DNA of 14,005 nucleotides from TMP-24 sp964600685 (GCA_964600685.1 CAZRKU010000084.1:1-14005), one strand, 5' to 3'; numbered from the stretch's first letter, positions 1 to 6,795 are shown. Numbers and translations are program-made. Notes: a model not told the origin generated them from the sequence alone.

Positions 1-572
1 CCGCCGGGGAAAAGGCCGTGTCCGCAGCAATGCGCGAAGCGGGCACCTCCCTGAAATCCGCCTAGCGGGGGCAGATTACCGGCGCCGGGCTGGGTACTCG
101 GCTCGGCAACTCCATCCGCCTCGCCAGCTTCCCCAAATCCGGCGACAGCCTGAACGCGGCGGCGCTGGTCTGGTCGAACGCGCCGGTGATCATCGGCGCG
201 CATGACACGGGGCCGCTGATCCGGTCAAAGGACGGGTTCTGGCTGGCGATCCCCACCCCGGCCGCCGGGAAAAGCGCCAAGGGTGGCAGGATCACCCCCT
301 TTGAGTGGGAACGGCGTACGGGTTTGCGTCTGCGGTTCATCTACCGCCGCCGGGGCCCAAGCCTCCTGGTGGCGGAGGGGCGGCTGAATTCGAAAGGCCG
401 GGCCGTGGCATCGAAGTCGAAAACTGGGCGCGGCATGGCGACTGTGCCAATCTTCCTGCTCGTACCGCAGGTCAGGTTGCGCAAACGACTGGATCTTGCG
501 CGAGATGCGGAGCGTGCGGTGGACGGCGTGCCGGGGCACATCGTGACGAATTGGGTGGCGGGAAAGTTATAG
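1..572 (+). pseudogene. DUF6441-type minor tail protein, 5'-truncated by window edge and interrupted by an amber codon
   Basis: The reading frame from position 3 to the TAG at 570-572 encodes a protein I recognise as the DUF6441 family, found between head-tail connector and tail terminator genes in Rhodobacterales prophages; its exact role is unknown, probably head-tail joining or minor tail structure. Recognisable segments are ITGAGLGTRLGNSIRL, VWSNAPVIIGAHDTG, GFWLAIPTPAAGK, RRTGLRLRFIYRR and VPIFLLVPQVRLRKRLDL. A TAG stop at 63-65 sits between LKSA and RGQITGAG, where relatives, as I remember them, have Trp (TGG), so one G-to-A change would explain it. The first in-frame start codon after it (GTG 186) has no clear ribosome binding site. 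The roughly 20 N-terminal residues lie outside the window. The rest of the frame is intact, so the lesion is recent, a sequencing error, or suppressed. Family call fairly confident; pseudogene status depends on that one base. Confidence 0.72.
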
Positions 573-618
573 TGGAACAGGGAGTTTCATCTGTGGCTGA
601 TATCGTCCGCACAACCCG

Positions 619-999
619 TCAAACAACGATCTTCCAATAGGAATCCTTCCGGGTCACCTTGCCATCCTCGAAGGTGTAAAAGTCGCAACCGCGAACCCTT
701 ACCTGTTCTCCCTTTGCCGTCGTGCCGGTCAGCAGCCATTTCGACATACCCGTGCTGCCGCTGGCGAAATTCTCGATTTCGCCATAGTGGACATCCGGCG
801 TCGCCTCGAAGCGGGACATGATCCCCCGGCGCACGGCATCGAGGCCCGCAAAGCGATTGCCGTGCGGTTCGGGACCACGCGGCATGTCGAGGCTGCAATC
901 CTCGGCGAAGAAACCCATGATCGCGTCGACATCGTGCGCGTTGAACCCGGCAGCGAGGCCGTCGAGTGCTTTCAAAACCACCTGCTCGTCAGCTGTCAT
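619..999 (-). CDS. NTF2/SnoaL-like small protein (nuclear transport factor 2 family)
   Basis: A 126-residue protein of the NTF2/SnoaL/ketosteroid-isomerase-like fold family. Visible signatures are an N-terminal helical stretch (FNAHDVDAIMGFFAEDC, residues 19-35) and the C-terminal strands GCDFYTFEDGKVTRKDSYWK (residues 104-123), the usual ending of this fold. Family members are small one-domain proteins with a hydrophobic pocket, acting as isomerases, hydrolases or ligand binders; the substrate cannot be told here. I chose the ATG at 999 because GGGAG lies about seven bases upstream; an extension to a TTG at 1044 is open but has no comparable site. It has no signal peptide, so it should be cytoplasmic. 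It lies antisense to the tail genes, converging on the DUF6441 gene and diverging from the tail completion gene, so it needs its own promoter. It is a likely moron or a captured host gene, not a virion part. Confidence 0.8.
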   Translation of the reverse strand: MTADEQVVLKALDGLAAGFNAHDVDAIMGFFAEDCSLDMPRGPEPHGNRFAGLDAVRRGIMSRFEATPDVHYGEIENFASGSTGMSKWLLTGTTAKGEQVRVRGCDFYTFEDGKVTRKDSYWKIVV

Positions 1000-1225
1000 C
1001 TTGGTGCTCCCGCCTCGCCGATGCGTCGCTCGGGGTTCAGTCAAAGAAGGTTGAACTGACCCGCGACATTTGTGGAATGGCCTGATGCGAGACGTGCTCC
1101 GGGTGATGTTGCCGCCTCAAGCATAGCCACTTTCCCCTTCGCCAAGTGTGAAGCCGGGTGCCCCTCGAGTCAAACCTTCGCTTCGGGCCATGTTCTTCGG
1201 CACCGTTACAGAAAGCAAAGTACAA
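1000..1225. other. Noncoding gap between divergent genes, with an imperfect hairpin
   Basis: This is the longest stretch without a convincing gene in the window, between the divergent NTF2-like and tail completion genes, and it looks less GC-rich than its surroundings. It should carry the promoter of the NTF2-like gene. On the minus strand TTGACT (1168-1173) and CACACT (1145-1150) are 17 bases apart, a good -35 with a poor -10. An imperfect inverted repeat, TCAGTCAA (1037-1044) and TTGAACTGA (1051-1059), could form an eight-pair stem with one bulged A and a six-base loop; it lies in the presumed leader of the NTF2-like transcript. No convincing plus-strand promoter was seen. Confidence 0.4.
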
Positions 1226-1648
1226 ATGTCCACCTCCCGCGAAACCGTCCTCGCCGCGCTGCACACGCGGCTGCAGCCGCTTGCCGCCCTTGTGCTGCGC
1301 GATGAGGTGCTGCCCGAACGGATCCCGACAGCGGGGCTGATCATCCTGCGCGATGGCCAGCCGGGTGAGCCGGATGTCACGCTGTCGCCTCTGCGTTACC
1401 ACTACCAGCACCGGGCCGAGCTGGAGGTCGTCGTCCAGGCCGGAACCGGCCGGGCCAGCGCCTTCGACACCCTGATCGCTGCAATTGGTGCTGCTCTGGA
1501 GGCAGACCGCACGCTCGGCGGCCTCTGCGACTGGGTCGAACCGGAGGCCCCGACCTCGGTCGATCTACCCATAGAAGGCGCGGCAGCGCTGAAGGCGGCG
1601 GTGATCACCGTCGTGTTGCACTACACCACCACTGGGCCCTTGAACTAA
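1226..1648 (+). CDS. Tail completion/terminator-like protein of prophage tail module
   Basis: A 140-residue protein of a family that sits between the DUF6441 gene and the tail tube gene in Rhodobacterales prophages. Its size and place, just before the tube protein, fit the tail terminator/completion role that caps the tube and joins it to the head (compare lambda gpU or DUF3168 proteins); that role is inferred from position. Recognisable segments are RETVLAALHTRLQPLAALVL (residues 5-24), a central DGQPGEPDVTLSPLRYHYQH (43-62) and a C-terminal LPIEGAAALKAAVITVVLHY stretch. I chose the ATG at 1226 because relatives begin MSTSRE-like, although the Shine-Dalgarno is weak; a longer frame back to 1148 is open but looks like leader. 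As I recall, homologues are often named 'acyl-CoA transferase' in databases, but I see no motif supporting that. It ends nine bases before the convergent nuclease gene. Confidence 0.72.
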   Translation: MSTSRETVLAALHTRLQPLAALVLRDEVLPERIPTAGLIILRDGQPGEPDVTLSPLRYHYQHRAELEVVVQAGTGRASAFDTLIAAIGAALEADRTLGGLCDWVEPEAPTSVDLPIEGAAALKAAVITVVLHYTTTGPLN

Positions 1649-1657
1649 ACGGCTCGG

Positions 1658-2065
1658 TCAGCAGGTTCCATAGAAGCCGCCGGAGTAGCGACAGTATTCA
1701 GTCGCAGCACCCGCCCGTATCATCTCAGCGGCAATGTCGCGGCCATCAGGCAAGAAGCACTGGGCGACAAAACGGCCATAGCGATCCATGTCGAGCACCT
1801 GGCAACGCAGGGTCTGGCCTGCAATCAGCGCGGTCATTGTCGCCGTGGCAGCTGAGCCGCCCGAGTGATCCCATTCGGGCGCATCAAGCCCCCAAACCCG
1901 GATCCTGCGCGACTGACCTTTGAGGGTGAACGTATCACCATCGAGCACCTTACTGACACGGGCCTCGAGAACCGACGCTTGCTCGGCAACGGCGACCGAG
2001 CGGTCGGATAAAACGACAAGCCCGGCAAAGGCGACGAAAAACATGAGAATGAAGCGATAAATCAT
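1658..2065 (-). CDS. Exported thermonuclease-family (SNase-like) protein
   Basis: A 135-residue staphylococcal-nuclease-fold protein. After an N-terminal hydrophobic signal sequence (residues 1-27, likely cut after AVA) comes the SNase core: DGDT (42-45), IRVWGLDAPE (55-64) and DRYGR (94-98). The S. aureus nuclease residues Asp21, Arg35, Asp40, Glu43 and Arg87 align with Asp44, Arg56, Asp61, Glu64 and Arg98, so a calcium-dependent phosphodiesterase active on DNA or RNA is expected, acting in the periplasm or outside. Cys88, 103, 125 and 135 could form disulfides after export. I chose the ATG at 2065 because it opens the signal peptide; the frame runs upstream to 2122 without looking like protein. 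The Shine-Dalgarno is weak. It is antisense to the tail operon and needs its own promoter; TTGACT occurs on its strand at 2114-2119 but no matching -10 was seen. Likely a moron acting on foreign or environmental DNA. Confidence 0.88.
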   Translation of the reverse strand: MIYRFILMFFVAFAGLVVLSDRSVAVAEQASVLEARVSKVLDGDTFTLKGQSRRIRVWGLDAPEWDHSGGSAATATMTALIAGQTLRCQVLDMDRYGRFVAQCFLPDGRDIAAEMIRAGAATEYCRYSGGFYGTC

Positions 2066-2141
2066 CTGCGGACGATGCCTTTGGCGAGGGCCGAGGGCAA
2101 CCCTTGAATCTGCAGTCAACAACTTGAAAGGATGAAAAAAG

Positions 2142-3080
2142 ATGGCACGTGCGCAAGGCGCGCGGGCGCAGATGGCGCTTGCGTATGAGACGGTTTACGG
2201 CACCCCGCCGGTCGGCGGGTTCCGATTGATGCCCTTTGCCCGGACCACGCTCGGCTCAGAACAGCCGCTGCTTGAATCCGAACTTCTGGGCTATGGCCGT
2301 GATCCGCTGGCTCCGATCAAGGACGCGGTGACGGCCGACGGCGAGGTGGTGATCCCCATCGATGTCGAGGCGTTCGGGTTCTGGCTGAAGGCCGCCTTTG
2401 GCCAGCCCGTCACCAGCGGCACTACGCCGAAGACCCACACCTTCCAGTCGGGCAACTGGACGCTGCCCAGCATGGCGATTGAGACCGCCATGCCCGAGGT
2501 GCCACGGTTCGCGATGTATTCCGGCTGCGTCCTCGATCAGCTATCGTGGCAGATGCAGCGTTCTGGCCTGCTGACTGGCACCGCCCGCTTAGTGGCACAG
2601 GGCGAAACCATCGCCGCCGCGACCGCTGCAGGCACGCCGACTGCTCTTGGCCTGCAGCGCTTCGGCCACTTCAACGGCACGGTGAAACGGAACGGCACTG
2701 CTCTGGGCAATGTGGTCTCAGCGGAGATCACCTATTCCAATAATCTGGACCGGATCGAGACGATCCGCGGCGATGGCCGTATCGATGGGGCCGACCCGAC
2801 CATGGCCGCACTGACCGGCCGGATCGAAGTCAGGTTCTCGGACAGCACGCTGGTGACCCAAGCCATCGACGGCAGCCCGTGCGAGTTGGAGTTCGTCTAC
2901 AGCCTCGGCGCGAACGCCAGTTTCACCTTCACCGCCCACGCGGTCTATCTTCCGATCCCCCGGATCGAGATCGCCGGGCCCCAGGGCGTGCAGGCCAGCT
3001 TTGACTGGCAGGCCGCCAAGGCCACCAGCCCCGCCCGCATGTGCACCGCCGTTCTCGTCAACACCCTTGCAGGATATTGA
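2142..3080 (+). CDS. Phage tail tube (major tail) protein
   Basis: A 312-residue protein placed directly before the tail assembly chaperone, which is the position of the tube subunit in siphovirus tail modules. The family is one I recognise as phage tail tube protein in alphaproteobacterial prophages: an N-terminal QMALAYETVYGTPPVGGF stretch (residues 10-27), a beta-rich middle with EVVIPIDVEAFGFWLKAAFG (68-87), and a second half resembling the first (NGTVKRNGTALGNVVSAEIT, then RIEVRFSDSTLVTQAIDG), suggesting two stacked tube domains. The duplication is my inference from pattern and length. It is much longer than my recollection of the canonical GTA tube protein (near 140 residues), so the tube is not the GTA type. 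The start at 2142 has AAAGGA about nine bases upstream. It starts the uninterrupted plus-strand block and ends two bases before the chaperone gene. Confidence 0.82.
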   Translation: MARAQGARAQMALAYETVYGTPPVGGFRLMPFARTTLGSEQPLLESELLGYGRDPLAPIKDAVTADGEVVIPIDVEAFGFWLKAAFGQPVTSGTTPKTHTFQSGNWTLPSMAIETAMPEVPRFAMYSGCVLDQLSWQMQRSGLLTGTARLVAQGETIAAATAAGTPTALGLQRFGHFNGTVKRNGTALGNVVSAEITYSNNLDRIETIRGDGRIDGADPTMAALTGRIEVRFSDSTLVTQAIDGSPCELEFVYSLGANASFTFTAHAVYLPIPRIEIAGPQGVQASFDWQAAKATSPARMCTAVLVNTLAGY

Positions 3081-3082
3081 TC

Positions 3083-3520
3083 ATGATCCGACTGAACCTG
3101 ACCGCCACGCCCGAATGGCTGGACGTCGCCCCTGGCCTTCGATTGCTTGTGGGGCCGCTGACCACCGCGCTGATGGTGTCCGCCCGCGCCGATCCGGCCA
3201 TCGAAGCATTGCCCGATGGGGCTTCCCAAGAGTCCCTGGCCCTTGCGATGGCAAAAGCTGTCGCCCGCCGCGCCGTGCTGGATTGGGAGGGCGTGGGTGA
3301 TGATGCAGGCAATATCCTGCCCGTTTCGCCCGAGGGGATCGACGCCCTCCTGGAAATCTGGCCGGTCTTCGAGGCCTTCCAGACCATGTATGTGGCGAAG
3401 GGACTGATCCTGGCCACTGAAAAAAACGTCTCCGCGCCCTTGCCGACTGGTCCTTCGGCGGGGGCGACCGGTACTGCGCCGCCTGCCAAGCTTCCTGCCC
3501 CGACTGCCCCGCAAGGCTGA
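3083..3520 (+). CDS. Tail assembly chaperone (lambda gpG-like, zero-frame product)
   Basis: A 145-residue acidic, mostly helical protein between the tube and tape measure genes, the place of the lambda G/GT chaperones that bind the tape measure protein before the tube polymerises. It has no strong motif; visible parts are an N-terminal RLNLTATPEWLDVAPGLRLL (residues 3-22), a central helix-rich stretch through EGIDALLEIWPVFEAFQTMY (84-103), and an Ala/Pro/Thr-rich tail (residues 116-145) without predictable structure. The slippery site at 3421-3427 falls at Lys114-Asn115, so the odd tail is the part replaced by frameshifting. AGGA lies eight bases before the ATG at 3083. Role assigned from position and frameshift architecture; the sequence alone would not prove it. 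Confidence 0.75.
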   Translation: MIRLNLTATPEWLDVAPGLRLLVGPLTTALMVSARADPAIEALPDGASQESLALAMAKAVARRAVLDWEGVGDDAGNILPVSPEGIDALLEIWPVFEAFQTMYVAKGLILATEKNVSAPLPTGPSAGATGTAPPAKLPAPTAPQG

Positions 3521-3750
3521 ACCGGCCGCAAACGCCGGAGGGCTGGCAGGTCTGGGATCTGGTCGGCCGCCTCGGTGGTCAGTTGCGCGTGATCCCCGGC
3601 GCCGTGCTCGGCTGGGACATGGGCGCAGCCCTCGCCATGGCCGGTGCCCTCGGGATCGACACCCTGATCGCCGCCGAACTGCTGCCCGAGATCGAGGCGG
3701 TGATGGTCCGCAAACTGAACGAACAGATGGAAGGAGGTCGCGATGGCTGA
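3083..3750 (+). CDS. Tail assembly chaperone, -1 frameshift fusion product (gpGT-like)
   Basis: Slipping back one base at 3421-3427 joins the first 115 residues of the chaperone to 107 residues read in the -1 frame, ending at the TGA at 3748-3750, for a 222-residue protein. The extension runs RLRALADWSFGG, a short cysteine cluster (CAACQASCPDC, codons 3475-3507), WQVWDLVGRLGGQLRVIPG, then GAALAMAGALGIDTLIAAEL and ends EGGRDG. It is open for its whole length, uses codons like its neighbours, and has no start codon with a ribosome binding site near its beginning; a TGA at 3418-3420 closes the same frame immediately before the slip. In lambda the longer, rarer product recruits the tape measure protein through its T domain, and the same division of labour is inferred here. 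Its end overlaps the tape measure start by eight bases, suggesting translational coupling. Confidence 0.78.
3421..3427 (+). promoter_or_regulatory. Programmed -1 ribosomal frameshift site (A AAA AAC)
   Basis: In the chaperone frame the codons are GAA AAA AAC, giving the classic X XXY YYZ heptamer A AAA AAC within a run of seven A's (3420-3426), very unusual in such GC-rich DNA. The -1 frame has TGA at 3418-3420 and then 109 open codons. Downstream, ACTGGTC (3446-3452) could pair with GACCGGT (3466-3472, one G-T pair), or GCCGA (3442-3446) with TCGGC (3455-3459), as a stimulatory hairpin, but both lie further from the slip site than is usual. The slip site is well supported; the hairpin is tentative. 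Confidence 0.78.
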
Positions 3751-6169
3751 AAAACGCGTGTCCGTCCGCCTTGTGGCGGAGGGCGGCCGCCAGGTGCGCG
3801 CAGAGTTGGAAGGCATCGGCGATGCTGGCGCACGAGGGTTTGGGCGTCTTTCGTCAGAGATGGAGCTGGCCAACAACCGGCTGGCCAGCTTCGCCCGCAA
3901 GGCCGGGATCGCGCTGGCGGCGGTGACGGTGGCTGCAGCGGCGGCAGGCGTGGCGATGGTCCGATCCGGATTGGAAACCATCGGCGCCCAAGCCGACATG
4001 GCCGCCTCGCTGAAAACCACCGTCGAAAGCCTGCAGGTGCTGACTTGGGCCGGGGAACTGGCGGGCGTGTCGATGGGCGAGATCGAACAGGCCACCAAGA
4101 AGCTGACCACCCGGTTGTCGGAAGCGGCCGCAGGATCCGGATCGGCGGTCGGGGCCCTACGGCGGCTGAACCTGACCGCTGCGCAATTGCAGGCGCTGCC
4201 GCTGGACCAGCGTATCGTTGCCATTCAGGATGCCCTGATCCGGTTTGTGCCCGAAGCCGAACGGGCCGCTGTTGCGTCTGATCTGTTCGGCGACAAGGCG
4301 GCGCTGGCCTTCCTGCGGATTGATCCCGCCACCTTGCGTGAGGCGGCGCAGGATGTGCGTGACTTCGGGGTGGCGGTCAGCGCCAGTGATGCTGCGCAGA
4401 TCGAACGCACCGGCGATGCCATCGCCAAACTCAGCCTGATCTGGCTTGGCCTGACCAACCGGTTGACCGCCGCCGTCGCGCCTGCGCTGGAAACGGTGGC
4501 GAACACGCTGGCCGACATGGCGCGCAGCACCGGGCCGATTGGCATCGCCATCAACGCCCTCTTCGACAACATCGGTCGCGTCACCACCTATGCCGCGACC
4601 TTTGCCGCGCTGATGGCCGGGCGCTGGGTGGCCGGTCTGGCGGCAGCAGCGCTATCGGTGCGGGGTCTGGCCACCGGGTTGGTGATCCTGCGCGGGGCGC
4701 TGATCCGCACCGGCATCGGCGCGTTGATCGTCGGCGCGGGCGAGCTGGTGTTCCAGTTCACCCGGCTCGTCGCAGGCGCGGGCGGGTTTGGCGCGGCAAT
4801 TGGCCTTCTGAAGGATCTGGCTCTGGAGGTCTGGGACCGCATCGGCCTTGGTGCGGCGTCTGCCTGGTCCAGGATCGAGGCCAGCTGGGCCGGGCTTCAA
4901 GCCACCATCTATGGCGCGATGCAGTCCTCGGTCGAAGCCGTGACCAGTTTCGGCAATTCGGCGGCAGGCATCTTCAAAGGGGCCTATGACGCCGTGAAGG
5001 CAATCTGGGGCCAACTGCCCGGCGCGATTGGCGATTTCGCCTTCCAGGCCGCCAACGGTCTGATTGGCGGCGTTGAGGCCATGCTGATTGGCGTGGTCAC
5101 TCGCATCAACAATTTCATCAATGGGCTGAACGCCGCACTCGACCTCTTGCCCGATTGGGCCGTGGGCGAAGGCGGGGTACGGATCGGCACGCTCGATCCA
5201 GTCGCGCTGGGCCGGGTCGACAATCACTTCGCGGGTTCTGCAGCTGCGGCCGGGACTGCTGCCGCTGAAGCCTTCTCGGCCGCGATGGCGCAGACCTATG
5301 TTTCCACGCCCGATCTCGCTCTGACCGGGATGGCAGAAGAGACAACCGCCCGGGCAGAGGCCTATCGCGAGGCTTCCGGCATGCTGGCCGATGCCGCCGA
5401 CCGTCCGATGCAAAGCTGGCAGGCGCTGAAGGATGCGGTTGCCGGTGCCGGAACCGAAGGCGAGGCTGCGCTCGACGGGGCCGCAGATGCCGCCGACCGG
5501 CTGGACGAGTCGATGACGGAAGCCGGGCGCGCCGCCGGTGGGGCCGGTGTCGCTGCTGCGGCGAGTGCCGAAGTGGCCAAAACCGGATGGGAAGCTGCCG
5601 TGGCGACCCTTGCCGACTACGCTGCCAAGGCGCGCGACATTGGTGGCGATATCGGCAATGCGCTGGTCTCTGCCTTCACCTCTGCCGAGAACGCTGTCGG
5701 CGAGTTCGTGAAAACCGGCAAACTCGACTTCCGCGATCTGGTCACTTCGATGATCGCCGATCTCGCAAAACTGGCGGCACGTCGGTTCATCCTCGGCCCC
5801 ATCGCCAATGCACTGTCGGGTGCGCTGGGCGGCGCGGGTGGTATCTTCGCCAACATTCTCCACGCGGGCGGCCAGGTCGGCTCCCCAGGTCCGGGCCAGA
5901 TGGTCCCGGCGCTGGCCTTTGCCAATGCCCCGCGCATGCATTCCGGTGGTTGGGCCGGGATCAAGCCCGACGAGGTGCCAGCGATCCTGCAAAGGGGCGA
6001 ACGCGTGCTGTCGCGCCGGGAAGCTGCTGGCTATGGCCAGGGACAGTCCTCTGCACCCGCCGTCAATGTGACCATCATGGCGCGCGACGCAGAGAGCTTC
6101 CGACAATCCCGCACGCAGGTCGCAGCTGACATTGCGCGGGCGGTGTCGCTGGGTCGGAGGGGCATGTGA
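3743..6169 (+). CDS. Tail tape measure protein (lambda-type C-terminal domain)
   Basis: An 808-residue Ala/Gly-rich helical protein that sets tail length and passes through the tube, later reaching the host envelope during DNA entry. Features in order: a short basic N-terminus, a hydrophobic helix near residues 52-72, a helical region with SLQVLTWAGELAGVS, a long hydrophobic stretch near 282-342 (likely membrane-active), an Ala-rich middle (about 500-610), a segment at 619-692 (SAENAVGEFVKTGKLDFRDL and following) matching the lambda tape-measure C-terminal domain, and a conserved end near 731-765 (HSGGWAGIKPDEVPAILQRG). AAGGAGGT at 3731-3738 is the strongest ribosome binding site in the window, fixing the ATG at 3743. 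It overlaps the frameshift product by eight bases and the next gene by one. At 0.15 nm per residue it predicts a tail near 120 nm, far longer than expected for a GTA. Confidence 0.92.
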   Translation: MAEKRVSVRLVAEGGRQVRAELEGIGDAGARGFGRLSSEMELANNRLASFARKAGIALAAVTVAAAAAGVAMVRSGLETIGAQADMAASLKTTVESLQVLTWAGELAGVSMGEIEQATKKLTTRLSEAAAGSGSAVGALRRLNLTAAQLQALPLDQRIVAIQDALIRFVPEAERAAVASDLFGDKAALAFLRIDPATLREAAQDVRDFGVAVSASDAAQIERTGDAIAKLSLIWLGLTNRLTAAVAPALETVANTLADMARSTGPIGIAINALFDNIGRVTTYAATFAALMAGRWVAGLAAAALSVRGLATGLVILRGALIRTGIGALIVGAGELVFQFTRLVAGAGGFGAAIGLLKDLALEVWDRIGLGAASAWSRIEASWAGLQATIYGAMQSSVEAVTSFGNSAAGIFKGAYDAVKAIWGQLPGAIGDFAFQAANGLIGGVEAMLIGVVTRINNFINGLNAALDLLPDWAVGEGGVRIGTLDPVALGRVDNHFAGSAAAAGTAAAEAFSAAMAQTYVSTPDLALTGMAEETTARAEAYREASGMLADAADRPMQSWQALKDAVAGAGTEGEAALDGAADAADRLDESMTEAGRAAGGAGVAAAASAEVAKTGWEAAVATLADYAAKARDIGGDIGNALVSAFTSAENAVGEFVKTGKLDFRDLVTSMIADLAKLAARRFILGPIANALSGALGGAGGIFANILHAGGQVGSPGPGQMVPALAFANAPRMHSGGWAGIKPDEVPAILQRGERVLSRREAAGYGQGQSSAPAVNVTIMARDAESFRQSRTQVAADIARAVSLGRRGM

Positions 6170-6795
6170 TGGCGTTTCACGAAGTTCGCTTCCCCGACAA
6201 CATCAGCCGCGGCGCGCGGGGTGGGCCGGAACGGCGCACGCAAGTGGTGGAACTGGCGAGCGGCGACGAGGAACGCAACGCCAGTTGGGCCAACAGCCGT
6301 CGCAGATATGATGTCGCCTATGGCATCCGGCGCGCTGATGATCTGGCCGTTGTGGTCGCCTTCTTCGAGGGCCGCAATGGCCGCCTGCACGGGTTTCGTT
6401 ACAAGGACTGGGCCGACTACAAATCCAGCCTGCCGTCGCAGGCGATCACTCCGACCGATCAGCAGATCGGAACCGGGACCGGCAGCCTGCAAACCTTCCA
6501 GCTCGAGAAGCGCTATGCCTCCGGCGCGCAGACGTGGGCAAGAACGATTGCCAAGCCCGTCGTCGGGACCGTCCGCGTGGCGCTGGGCATGGTCGAGCAG
6601 ATGTCGGGCTGGACGCTGGATACCGCCACTGGCTTGATCACCTTTGCCACCGCCCCTGCGGGCGGCGTCATAGTCCGCGCTGGCTTTGAATTCGATGTCC
6701 CGGTGCGCTTCGACAGTGACACCCTCGACGTCACCCTCGACTTTGAACGGCTGGGATCGATCACCTCGATCCCCCTCTTGGAGATCCGCAGATGA
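6169..6795 (+). CDS. DUF2460 distal tail protein (GTA g12-like)
   Basis: A 208-residue protein of the DUF2460 family, the equivalent of gene 12 of the Rhodobacter capsulatus GTA, which forms the distal tail ring linking the tube to the baseplate hub. Recognisable parts are the N-terminal MAFHEVRFPDNISRGARGGP, FFEGRNGRLHGFRYKDWADY (residues 65-84, the family signature), and the C-terminal FDVPVRFDSDTLDVTLD. Length matches the family. The ATG at 6169 overlaps the tape measure stop by one base (TGATG) and has GGAGG eight bases upstream; a GTG at 6166 would add a single residue and is less likely. It is followed by the hub gene with a four-base ATGA overlap, so the two are probably translated in a coupled way. 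Confidence 0.93.
   Translation: MAFHEVRFPDNISRGARGGPERRTQVVELASGDEERNASWANSRRRYDVAYGIRRADDLAVVVAFFEGRNGRLHGFRYKDWADYKSSLPSQAITPTDQQIGTGTGSLQTFQLEKRYASGAQTWARTIAKPVVGTVRVALGMVEQMSGWTLDTATGLITFATAPAGGVIVRAGFEFDVPVRFDSDTLDVTLDFERLGSITSIPLLEIRR

Noticed and set aside
3521..3742. Apparent 222-base gap between the chaperone and the tape measure
   Set aside because: It is coding in the -1 frame as the frameshift extension, so it is not intergenic.
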